A stretch of DNA of 64,000 bases from Cardiocondyla obscurior (taxonomy: Eukaryota > Arthropoda > Insecta > Hymenoptera > Formicidae), in contig NC_091874.1 in NCBI RefSeq assembly GCF_019399895.1, positions 1,056,501 through 1,120,500 on the forward strand. The letters run 5' to 3'. How positions within the stretch are numbered: position 1 is the stretch's first letter; each line of letters begins with the position of its first letter. Positions 49,904 through 61,379 of the stretch are shown here, in pieces. The translations under genes were made by a program, and so were the position numbers. The notes under the pieces were generated by a model that was not told where the DNA came from, made no database searches, and saw only the letters and a list, made by a program, of their open reading frames with translations.

Positions 49904-51370
49904 CTGAAACAAAAAAAAAATTTAACTGGTTAGTTTTTTACTCTAAATGTATACATCATCAATCGCAAAGACCAAATCAGTTAATCTTTTTATTCTAACT
50001 ATTATTCACATGTATTATATGCCTACCGCTAAGAGATCTGAAAGATCAGGGTAAGAAAAGATTTGGATAAAACATAAAAAAAAATATATATATATATATA
50101 TTAATAATTAACATAATCGAAATATTAGAGGGACGTGCAAACGTGAGACACCTCGCGCGCGAGGGCTACCTAACGCCGCCGAGATCTCGCCGAGAGATCG
50201 CCGTAGGTCCCGCGATTGTCGTAGGTCGCAGCGTGGTCAGCTGGACTATGCCGGGCAATGCCCTCGCACCGCGCGCGCGAGCACACATACGGCCCGCTGC
50301 TCGGTCGCTGGCGGAGGTATGAGTGGGAATAAAGTAGGTCACCAGCGCGTCCACTGCCCTATTTCACTGCTGCGTGGCCGGCTGTTTGCGAGACGGGCAT
50401 CATGCCCGTAAAGGAGCGAACACAGCGCGCGCGAGCTCGACGCAGTGCCGTGGGCTTCTTGCTTGTCGCTCGCTCGCTATGTACCGCTAACGTGATAAAC
50501 GCATACGGCCTGGTATACGGTGGAAATTCCGTGATCGTAATTAGTTAAAAATTAAAAATGTTAAACCATTTTTTGTACGTAAAAGAAATAAGAGTAAATG
50601 ACGCGCGCAAAGCGCGCGCTCTGTAAGTTCTGGTAAATAAAAAAATAAAAAAAAGGAATTAAAAAATATAAAAAAAAAAATTACGGCTCCTAAAAATACT
50701 TTTTCTTTCACGATAATTAGATCTTAACATTTATTTTCTGACAAAATTTCGTTTCCCTGTTCGGAAAAGTTAGTTACAGATTTTACACTGTTACAGGCGT
50801 TTCTTTTACAAGTTCTTGCCGTCTTTGTCTCCTGTTTGTCAATTTTAGTTGGACAATCAGATAAAAGAAAAAAAAAAAAAAAAAATGCAGAGAGAAACTT
50901 TGTCTTACTTTCTTTTATCTTACAATTCTTTTATACTAATCGTTAATCTTTAAAAGCGCGCACTCCTGTTTACGAGTATAATAAAAAAATAAAACAAAAT
51001 CTGAAATTTAAAAACAAATGGAAAAAGGAGAAGCTTTAAAACAAGTTTTTAGTTTCATTTAAATAATTTTCGCATATCTCGTCAAATATCAATTAATTAA
51101 ATAATTAATAGGTAATCGTGAATATTTTGCACGGATACAATTTTCATACTTTCTTTTTTTATTCGTTTCTTTGTTAACGCAAACTACCACGGTCTATCGA
51201 GGATGACTGACGAGGTTGAGCGTAATTTGAGCGACAAAGCTTCGCGATCGGGATGATCGACGCGGGTCGTAACGCTAAATAACAAACCCGGCTCGTATTT
51301 GCGGCCGTGAGGACGTCAGAGTCAAGCCGGCCGACGTATAAGAAGAGCGATTTTATGTAGTTTCTTTACA
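49904..51370. promoter_or_regulatory. spacer with CpG-rich block, possibly a promoter for the 49.8-kb exon
   Basis: The segment 50.15-50.5 kb is CpG-dense (GCGCGCGAG and similar) and lies just upstream, on the minus strand, of the candidate exon at 49805-49903. A minus-strand donor (GCGAG|GTGTCT, near 50152) would be available for a leader exon. The rest, 50.5-51.2 kb, is AT-rich with homopolymer tracts and shows no gene. Confidence 0.4.
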
Positions 51371-51597
51371 GAACATCGTGGCGAAACGAGGGTCGAAGAT
51401 CCTCTTAGCGTGTAACAAGTGGCCTCGGCGAAGTGCCTGCAATCATGCTCGCGGCGCTTAGGTGTGAGAAGGAGGGCACGGCCGTCGCTTTTGCGGCCTA
51501 CAAAGTAGTTGCTGGCGCAAAGAAGGTGCTTGCGACGCACGGTGAAATAAATTCGATTTTCGGAGGAGCTCTCGACGTTTCAGGCGCTATTGTAAAA
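51371..51597 (+). CDS. candidate exon with 51-codon open frame, unknown gene
   Basis: A plus-strand acceptor (TTTCTTTACAG|AACATCG) and a strong donor (GTAAAA|GTAAGT) bound 227 bp. From the first ATG (51445) an open frame of 51 codons runs to the donor in phase 0, with an upstream in-frame stop at 51406, so this would be the first coding exon. The peptide is Ala/Val-rich and amphipathic: it begins MLAALRCEKEG and continues with AAYKVVAGAKKVLATHGE and GGALDVSGAIVK. Codon use looks protein-like, but I recognise no family, and no downstream exon was found in the next kilobases. It might be the start of a gene with a long intron, or a chance frame. Confidence 0.4.
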
Positions 51598-52170
51598 GTA
51601 AGTAAATACACGTGTAACGGAGTTAAGAAAGATTGACAGCTCTAATTAACCTGCGAGGACTCCGATACTTTTCAAAGCCACGATTGATTATTGCAGCTTC
51701 GCTGGCGATAATCAGGTCGCTCGGGATGACTTGGGAATTGATCTGACGATGCGTTACCCGTGACGATGACGTGCTTCGTTTTTTTTACCGCGATGTGGAA
51801 GAGCTCACCGCGCGCTTTTCTCGTTCCCGACGCACAAAATTCCGTGCTTAACTCGGCGAGCTTTCTCGCGTAGCGAAAGTGATATCGACCCGCGGCCGCG
51901 GATGCTCGGTGCTCGAAGCGAGCAATCGTCTAAAATCAGAACGCGACGGCCGACCGTGGAGGAGTTGCATATAACACCGGCAGCGGCAGCAACAGGCGAC
52001 TTCTGGCCGACGTGAGTTGAGCAGATCTCGGCTTTCTTTTTCCATCTTCCTATTTTCCCTCACTTTCGTCCTTGCCCTCAGCCCTTCCCTCTCGTTCACG
52101 TCGTCTTTCACGTTTATTTCAATTTCTATTTTGCAGGACGGGAAGATAGCCAGACAAGTAGGCTAGTAAA

Positions 52171-52204
52171 GGCAAGCAAGCAAGCAAGCAGGCGGGCAGG
52201 CAGG
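52171..52204. repeat. AAGC/GGCA tetranucleotide microsatellite
   Basis: Runs of CAAG units pass into GGCA units; about eight units in total, interrupted once. Confidence 0.85.
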
Positions 52205-55200
52205 TTTCCACGATATTGCCTCTCTTTCCGTGTGTATGTAATGTATTGATTGGAGGCTGGGGCTACAGGTGTCTTTTCGGCGCTTGCGCCGTGCAGAGGA
52301 TATGAATAAGCTCCCTTATTAAAATACCCCATGAACTTGCGGGGCGAACCAATCGTTACCTGGGAAACTCTAGCCGCCTCTCGTTTTCTCCTCACCTGTC
52401 TATTTATTTCTTTCCTGCCTCGTCCTTTCCTCTCGCGTTTCCATGCAACCGTCGTCAAACTATTTTCTCCGACCCGCGAGCTCTGCCGGCGACCCTGGTG
52501 GCGTTTGCTCCCGAAGAAACAGATGCGCTTATTTTTTTTTTTTTTTGCACCTCCCGGGACGGCAAGAGGAAAGGGGTGTAGGGAGCCGCGGCGAGTGAAA
52601 AGGGAACCGTGGCGACACAAGTTTCGAAGCTTTCGCGCCCCTCGCGAACGATCGATCTCGCATTTGCTCCCCGTCGTGCGTTTTTCGCTCGTTCGTTCCG
52701 CTCGCCGACGGACGTGCGCGAACGGACAAGTCGGCAGCACATCCCCGGGGGGTGTATCAATCGGGGCGCGTTATTTCGCTAAAACTTTACCGGGTGCGAA
52801 ACACCATTTTGCACCTACGACGTCGGCACCCGAGATGCGCGGTGACTTCGCCGCGCGATTTCTTTTCGAAAAATAGGGCACCCGGGGCGCCGTCTCCGAG
52901 AGCGCCAAGTGGAACGTGTTAAATCGAGAGCGACTTTTTACGTTTCACGTTAGACGTGACCGTGAATTAATCAGACCCGCGCTCGTAATCCTGGAACATT
53001 ATCGACGCGCTGATGCGCCATTACAATAATATATTACGTCTCGATAGGGATAAAAATAATCGCGCCAACTAATCGTGGCGTATCATTAATTTTGACGCAG
53101 CGTGCTTTCTGATCGGCGATTCGCACGATTCGTCTCTTCTCGCTCATTTCGCCAGTCAGCTGGCGTAATGATTCAGGGTGCACAAACTTTTGTAAATCGC
53201 AAGGATTTGTAAAATCCGAGAGGGCCGTATTTCAATCGCTCTTCTTCTCACCTCGCCCGCCAGCTGGCTTCGGGCTCCTTTTTTCTTTCTCTTTTTTTTT
53301 TGTCCGCCTTTCGGGAGCAGGTGGGACGTCGCCGGCGTTCTAATGGACGAGTGAATCCCGCGCGGACATGAAAGATTCACGAGCAGACGCGCTTCGCCGT
53401 TGCAACTTTTTAATTAGACGATTTTTCCGGTCTTATAGTCACGTATAAGCAATGCGTCGCATAATTGACGCGTCGCAGTTTAATGAGTGCCGGGGAAAAC
53501 GTCGGAAAACACATCGTGGACTCCCACGGGACAAACGTAATCTGGTTAAGTTTAACGAGCGCGAACGGGATAGATTTTTGAAGGAGAGATGTTTTTCCAT
53601 TTTTGGTTTTCTTCGGCGGTTAGATGCGCTGGCAGTACACCGCAGACTTATCTCATCCATTACGGAACGTAGCCTGTCGGCCTAGTAACGTTTTAGTGTC
53701 TTTTAGCGCGATGCTAAAGTTTGATTCATCGTGCGGTCTACGTAAGCGAAATCGCTGCCGGAGAAACAACCATTCCATTCGCTGTGTATTCGGCAAATAA
53801 GCAAATGTTTACGCCGCGTCTTGGACGGAACAAAGATTTAACGCTCTAGTTACGCGCCGCTGAAATTAACCCGACAGCACGCCCGCACCTTGGCAATTTC
53901 ATTTCTTCGCACTCACTTCGAAGATGCCTAATCGGGCATAAAGTTCCAAAGCTGCCCGGAGAGACCCCGATCGTCATTTCCTAATTTTTGCATTCCGCCT
54001 TTAGGAGAAAATCCCAGAACTTATTCCGTGAAGTAATTCGGATTAAATTTATAGAAAGTTATTTTATGAGAGATATAATTTACGAATCTCGCGATTTAAG
54101 CGCGCGCAAAAAAAAAAAATTGCGATTACAGGGTACGCTCTTGGAGAGGATAATATTATGAATATCTCAACGAGAATGGTAGAAACATTTGCACAGTTTA
54201 CAGGCGGTATTAATTAATTAAAATGTTAGAGATTTACCATGACAGTGTCTCGTAAATGGAAACGCGGATATTCTCCCAGGAATATTATCGATAAACGACG
54301 ACGATTCCCTCGGCAGGATGTCATCAGGAACTTAATCAAGACAATGGTCCTCTCTCGACGTTGCGCTTTATAGAGATGAATATCACGATGAGAATACGTG
54401 CTCTTAAAAGATACGATAACAATCTGCGCTTTCGTTTTCTACCTAATTTCTCGTCGTTTCAGCGTGTTACCGAGGTTGTTCAATCAACAATCTTTTCGCA
54501 GCAACGTCTCTCACTTAATTTCGCAAAACTTTTTATAGAGACTCAGAAAATAAGGGCTTGTACGTTTAATGAAATTTTTTAATAATTTCATGGCAAAAAG
54601 AATTTTTTTTTTTCAATTATTTTAACGAAAGAATAGAAGAATAAAGCATTGTCCGTAATCGCAGATTTAGGATTATTGGTATTATGTTTCAATTATTAAT
54701 GTAATAATTTAAGAAAGAAATATCAATGTTTCCGAGCAATTTACGAGCAATTAGGAGCACAAAAATGTAATATAAGTAATCAGCTATATGATGCAAAGCT
54801 TCTTACGATTTCCCCGACATTGAAGATCGAAAGCGTCGTTTGCGGATATCGAAAAGTTTTAAGGTAGCTCTTTGGGGCGCAGGCATCTCGCTGAATAATG
54901 ACTGTCATTATTTTCCCTTCCTTGTATACGATCCTTCGGGATTGATTCTTTTACGAGGCTGAGACAACGGCCGAATTTGTCTTCTATAAATTACCGCGTT
55001 GGATTTATCGTAAACCCGTATATAGCGAAATGAATCCGTTACGATTTTATGACGCGTTCGCGTTTTATCAGATATAGCTACTTTGTCGAGGGAACGCGTT
55101 GTATTTCGAAGACGCGACTACGCGATAACCGCGCGCCGCAAATGCGAAATTTATCAGATTAATTAAATTTAATAGGAAAATGTTCGAAACGACGACACGT

Positions 55201-58200
55201 AACTAATGTAATTAAAAACTTTCCCGGACGCATCGCCGTACGTACGTCGCTGAACAAGCTATTCGTATCACCTGTTCCACAAAGCTTTCGTTAATGGATA
55301 ATAACAAAGTTCATCAATACCGTCAAGTGCGAAAAACAAAATTCGCAACATTTCCCGGCTACATCTGCTATATTCGAGCCCCGTCCCCGTGGCGCAATTA
55401 AGATTTCGGCGCGCTATAAACGCGAAGGCTTAACCGCAGTTTTGCCGAGCGTCGTCTCAGGAAATCCTAGCTGTTATGGGATCTGTTTCCTCGGCGAGAA
55501 ACAATTACCCGATGAGCTCGCTTTGTACGGACTACCCTACGTTGTCTCGATCGTGCGATTAAGAAAATGTTATCTTGCGATACAGCTCGCGCGACCCTCT
55601 TAGGATTTGGTAGGATGATAAAACCCCTTCGACCCACTCCGAGTTTCCGAACTTAATTTACAGAAATTTTCCTCGGCCAACCGAAACTTTGGCATCATCT
55701 GTATCATCGTCAGTTTTTCGAGTGAACTTCTCGGAAAATATCAAACGCTTCGAAAACTTTCAATCCTCATTTTAGATGGTTTCTTTGATCAACCTAATTT
55801 TTTTTTTTCCCCCCTCGATACCCTAAAGCTTAAGGAGCAGAACTTCGCGATCGAAGGTCGGATTAGATTTTACATTTATAGCATTTAATTTTTACGTTAA
55901 AAATGTCACAATAATTTTTGTTTCTACGGTGTTTCCTAATCGGCTTCAGCTTCATCAAACACCATAATACTAGTCAAATAAAAATTTTTTTCGTTAGTAT
56001 ACGTATATTTCATTTATATTAATATATGACTTGTATTCTATTTAAATGAAAATAAATTAATACGTGATACATGTATAAAAATAATTATACGCGCTCTCTT
56101 CGCAAAAATGTTGCTAGTAATATGATAATATAAATTAAATTAAACGCATAATGATGTCAAAGAAATTACTGTTTGGCTGGGACAATTCCGTGTCCTTTTG
56201 AACTTTGCGTCGAAATAAATGAAAAAAGCGACTGTAAATACGGGCAACGGGTCGTACAATTAATTGTCGATGTAACACTTGGATGAAATATCCTGCGCGA
56301 TATAGACGCAGACAGCGAACGCGATATCGTTGTGCAATTAATGATCAAATATTTGCTTACTTTACGCGATATTAACCCTTTGCCGGCAAAATTCTGTTTT
56401 TGATATATACGGGAAATTAAATCAATTCCTTTTTCGCTTATTGTTGATAAATATGAGAGAAAGAGATTTATAAAATATGACACACGGCGCACGCGAGACA
56501 ATCGGCTATGAAATATTTTCTATAACGTTATTATTAAAATACGATAGACTTCGAAGGGTCGTTGCAGCGATATCATGACATAATTTCTAATACTGTGTAC
56601 ACCGCGCATACAAATCCACGTGGTGGAATACGATAAAAACATATCTGTATGTTGCAGCAGGTTTATATTTCAATCGTTGAAAATCCTGGTAAATGCGCAG
56701 AGCCATATAATTCTTTCCAATCAACGGGACGCATTGTTAAAATTCTATCGCACAGATGCATGTCATACTTTTTCTTCTCTCGATATACAATTGTGACTTA
56801 TTACAGAAATTTCGTCAGATATTTGAATTCGACGTCCTTATTCCGTGTCCAAAAAAAAAGAATTAAAAAATAAATATTTTAATAGAAAAAATTCAAAAGA
56901 ATTTGCAGATAAAATTAAATAATGTTTTTACGATTCTAAAACGTAGCTATCTCGATTCATGACTTCCTTAATAAAAATCTTCTCGACACGGGGAACTGCT
57001 GTGTTAATACAATACCGTCCCGAAATTTCTTCCCCTTGAATAAAAATAAATCGACCGCCACCACCCTCGGTCGGAAGAAACATACTTCTGTCCACGCAAA
57101 ACATTTATTTGTGTGTCACGTTATACCGGATCGCGTAAGAGCGATCTCCTCACTTCGTCGTTTTCCCAACCGCCACGTCCACCTATCAGTCCCGAGGAAG
57201 GCCTCGTCCCTTCGTCGGCCTCCGAGTTCACCCTCCGATCCGCTCCCCCACGTTCAACCCCTCTGTAGCACCCGCGCCCGCTCGCCTGCCAGCGTGTACA
57301 CGTAAACGCAGAGGGGATGGAAGGCACGTCTGCGCGATGAGAGCCGGGACAGGAGTGAGCCTCTTTCGCGGGGGATCCGACGTGCTTTTCCACCCTCGGC
57401 GAGGACAGTCCTGCCCGCACCGCCAAAACGTACCACACAATCGTGAGTAAATTTGCACACTCGCTCTGGTCTCTCGCTCATTCCTCCGCCTGTCTCTCTC
57501 TTTTCTTCTCCGCTCCTCTACTTCTCTCTACCGTTTTTCAGCGGCGGCTGTCCGGCGGCGCATTATATTCCGTCGCTCTACCCTCCGCCGCCACCTTTTC
57601 TCGCCTACCTTTTACTTCGCATCTTTTATTCTACTCATTGTCGGGATTTTACCACCTTGTACACTCAGTGTCCGCGGATTGGGGTCTCGTGGTACGCGCC
57701 AGCCGAGTTTTCCGCCGCTCCGTATTGCTCCCCGTACCGGAAGACAACGGACGAGATGCGCTCTGCGCCGTTCACGGGCTGCCTGTATAAACGGGGACGA
57801 TTGCGAAAGGCGATCTTGGACCGCCGGCAATGTGCGAGTTGTAAAAGCCTCTCGTTTACCGCGGTCTGGATTTACCGCCGTAAATCTCACCGGGAACAAT
57901 CTGCGAGTTTACGCCGAGTCGCGGGGATATTGTGCGAAACAGTTTCACGTTATTTGCCATTAAGAGCAAAAACGACTTTAGACTTTAAAGGGGAGATAAC
58001 TTTCGAAAATGAGATTAGGGTGGCGAATAACGTGCGAGTCGTAAAGCTTCGTTTCCTCGCTCAGGACTTCCTCGGCCGCTCGTTTTTATCGGCAACAAGT
58101 AGTTCCTTGATTACTGAGGCGATCTTACAAATGAGTGCTGAATAAAAACGATCCCGCACCGTTTATATTTCTCGCTGCACGTAAAAAAAACCTTAAGTCT

Positions 58201-59173
58201 CATTTTTGTAATTTTACTCATCCCTTCAAACTTTAATATCATCATATTTTTATATAAACGCGTTTCAAGTTAATGATAAAAAAAAAAAAGAGCTAAAATT
58301 TTTCTTTTACTTTCTCCGTCCACTTTTGTTTTATTCTACTAGTCATAGCATTAAATCTACCTATTTAATTTTTTTGCTACATTAATCTTTGCATTAAAAC
58401 AAAATAGATATTCGCTTTAGTAAATCTTACTCGAGATATCAGTCGAGGGATATCTTTCCAAATCACAACGATGGATGTACGTGGAGTTTGGAGATCTTAA
58501 GATATTATCGATCGCGTCGTTATCCGGTTAAACTCAGCCGAAGTTAGTAACAAAGTCTCCGTGGAAATATTTTCCAACTCGGATAACGATCGTAAACCAG
58601 CTTTAATGTTAAAAACACAACAATCTATATTTTTGATCGGTCTGTTCATTTTCCGTTTTCCAAAGATTATTTTAACAGCAATGTAAATAACAAAATAAAA
58701 GTATCGAAAGTACACTGTCAGGTTTAGCGTGGAAAAATCACGAATAAAGTCGAGATTAAAACAATTATGCGCACGGTACGCATATATTACGTCCCGCAGA
58801 ATCGTGTTGCGCGAATGATTTGGTCAATTACGGTGCCGCGGGATCATCGCGGGCAGGTATTATATTGTCGCGATGTCGCGACAAAATCGTGTTGCATTTA
58901 TCGGTGGCGTAGAAACAAGGATTTCCGCTTCGGCAGCCGCGGTCACAGTTCACCGGAAGTTCTGGGCGATCAAGGAAACGAAGTCAAGCCGAGCGCGACG
59001 TTACGTTGCGACGACGAAGTGGATACAGAGCTTTGTTTCTTTTTCGTTGAAAAAGAACAGGAAAACGATCGCTTACCACGAGTCCTACTTCCGTTTAAAT
59101 TCATAAGATCTGTCTATGTACACGGCTGTTAAAATTGATAAGAACATTTGTATGCATATTATGTGCAAAGTTT

Positions 59174-59358
59174 TATAGAGTGTCCCAAAATCGGATCACC
59201 GAGAAAATTATTAGTCACTTTTATTATTATATTTTTAGGTACCAAAAAATTTGGCTAAGAGAAACAAAAAAACTTATTATATCCGCTAATAATTAATTCA
59301 AAAGCTATTGAAAAATCACAGCTGGGGGAGTTTATTTTTTTGAGGCACCCTAGATATA
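59174..59358. mobile_element. candidate short non-autonomous DNA element (MITE-like)
   Basis: The left end TATAGAGTGTCCCAAAAT and the reverse complement of the right end (TATCTAGGGTGCCTCAAAA) are imperfect inverted repeats of the GGGTGTCCC type, about 185 bp apart, with an AT-rich, non-coding interior. A TATA-like sequence at both edges may be a target duplication. No transposase is present. The ends are degenerate, so the copy is old. Confidence 0.45.
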
Positions 59359-61346
59359 CAAATCGAAAGCTTCAATTTCTCCCGTAACAAGTTTTTCCCT
59401 CGAGTATGTATATCTAGATGTGAATTATATGGTAAATATCTAAGCAGCCAAGTCCTACTTACGTATGCGGTCGTCGCAGTTACTCTAAAGAGACAAAATA
59501 TTCCGCCGAGATACATGAAATATATCATCCGCCTACACGTGAAATATTTACCACGCCGCATACGTGAAATGTCTAAATCATAGGAAATAATGCATCTGTA
59601 ATTACAATTATTAACTCGCGGCTGCAGTCGGAGCAAATTACGTTATACGAATTAAACTGGCCGTGATTAAAAAAAAAAAATTTTTTTACTGTGTTTCGCG
59701 TTACTCTTTATGATTAATCTTTATGAATAGCCAAAAGTAGGTCACGCATAAAGCCAGGAGAGGGAGGGAAAAGAAGAGGGAAAGAACAATAAGCTAAAAA
59801 GCTTTTAACACAAAATATAAAGTATCTGCGCCGGGATCGGTATCGACATTATCATAATAATTGAGGGTTAAAATCACTAACCGTAGGCGATTGCTAATTC
59901 TGAATCCACCTTCTGTAACGAACAATTGATTACACACGTATCAGCCCGGATAGAATATCACGGAATATTGCGGCAGGTAGATATAATATGCGTCTGTACA
60001 CAAAACACACGATATGGATTACCGATAATAATTGTTCGACGAAAATTCATTGACGAGGGGGAGCTTTATGCGAGGGTTAAGCTAATAATACAACGTAATT
60101 ACGCACTCCCGCTAGGACTTTATAAAAGATCATTCAAGTGTCTATTATTTTGTCGAGCTTTACCGCCTCGCCACAAAACTACGAACTGCAGCTTTAAACT
60201 GGTCGTTTCAGGATTTATTGAATCAAATTAATCAATCGATCGGTTAATATCTGCTTTAAATTTCATGTCAAAATTGCGCATTATTTCCGTTCGCGTAAAT
60301 GATTAATTTCCAACTGCATCGCAGCGATTAGTCAATCAATGCTGTACAGATGTCTTAACATATATGATTCTTCGCAACGGAAGCGTATCGAGAAATCAAC
60401 GGTCGTCGATTCTACTTTTCTTTTTTTCTATTTTATTATATTTTTTTTAATTACCGAAACAATATATATAAAAAATATCTCGCACAAAAATATTAGAGAA
60501 AAAAACAAAATAAATTTTATTTTACATCTCGTGTAATATCTATCGCATATGAATATTTCTCTAGCTGCACCGTGATGGTTGAAAATTAATACAAGTATTT
60601 CTGTATTTAAATGTTTTGACGAATTTGCTTCTCAAAATAGCGATTTTAAAATTGGCGCAATCCGTTGCGCTACTAATTGCAACAAGATAACCGCAATTTA
60701 AGGATAAAATTGATACGTTGCTTTTCATACGTCGCTGGATCGCATGAAGAAATTGAATGTGTGAATGGGCGAGGGTGTACGTGTGTGGGCGCGTGCGATA
60801 TTGTGTATAAACAAGATGAAAATGATGCGGGAACGGATTTTATTTTATAGCTTCAAAATGAGATGGTGACTCTGTAAATTCGCTCGAAATTTGTCCGTTT
60901 TTATTGCTATTTTGATCCGCGTCTATCTACCTCTCTCGGTGCATTTCCACCGATGGCGCAACTACTCTGACTCGTGTACGGGTTATTTTCAAAGGTCGGA
61001 TATATTGTTCGAGATGAAGCACAATGTATGGATAATAAAAGACGCTGCTGTCGCCGCTAACGACGATGACGACGATGACGACGAGAACGTGGATAACGAC
61101 AATGACGACGTACGCGGCAATACGGTGTATATAACGGATCAGTATCGCAATAACCTGCCAATATTGACTCGATATTTCCGTGATGCATCGCCGGGTTCTC
61201 CATATCAATACGCAAAATCGCGGACAAATATTGACTGGAAAATATTATGTCGTCACAGTTGGTTGGATGACTTTATTGATAGATGAGCAGTTGAGCAAAT
61301 AAGGATAACGTAATGTCCTCTCAGACTCATTTCTTTCTTTTCTTCT

Positions 61347-61379
<33 letters not shown>

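Noticed and set aside
50166..50354. 62-codon minus-strand frame in the CpG block upstream of the 49.8-kb candidate exon
   Set aside because: Joining its possible donor to the 49903 acceptor gives an immediate stop. It is more likely noncoding leader or promoter DNA.
57453..58145. 230-codon open frame on the plus strand, the longest in the right half
   Set aside because: Its first part is a pyrimidine-rich Ser/Pro/Leu run and the rest Arg-rich, with no motif or family resemblance and no flanking splice logic. Other frames in the same CpG-rich patch are also open for long distances.
60891..61286. 131-codon frame with a run of Asp residues
   Set aside because: The acidic run comes from a GAC/GAT microsatellite-like stretch; the antisense frame is equally open (Val/Ile-rich). 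No domain is recognisable and the context is AT-rich spacer.
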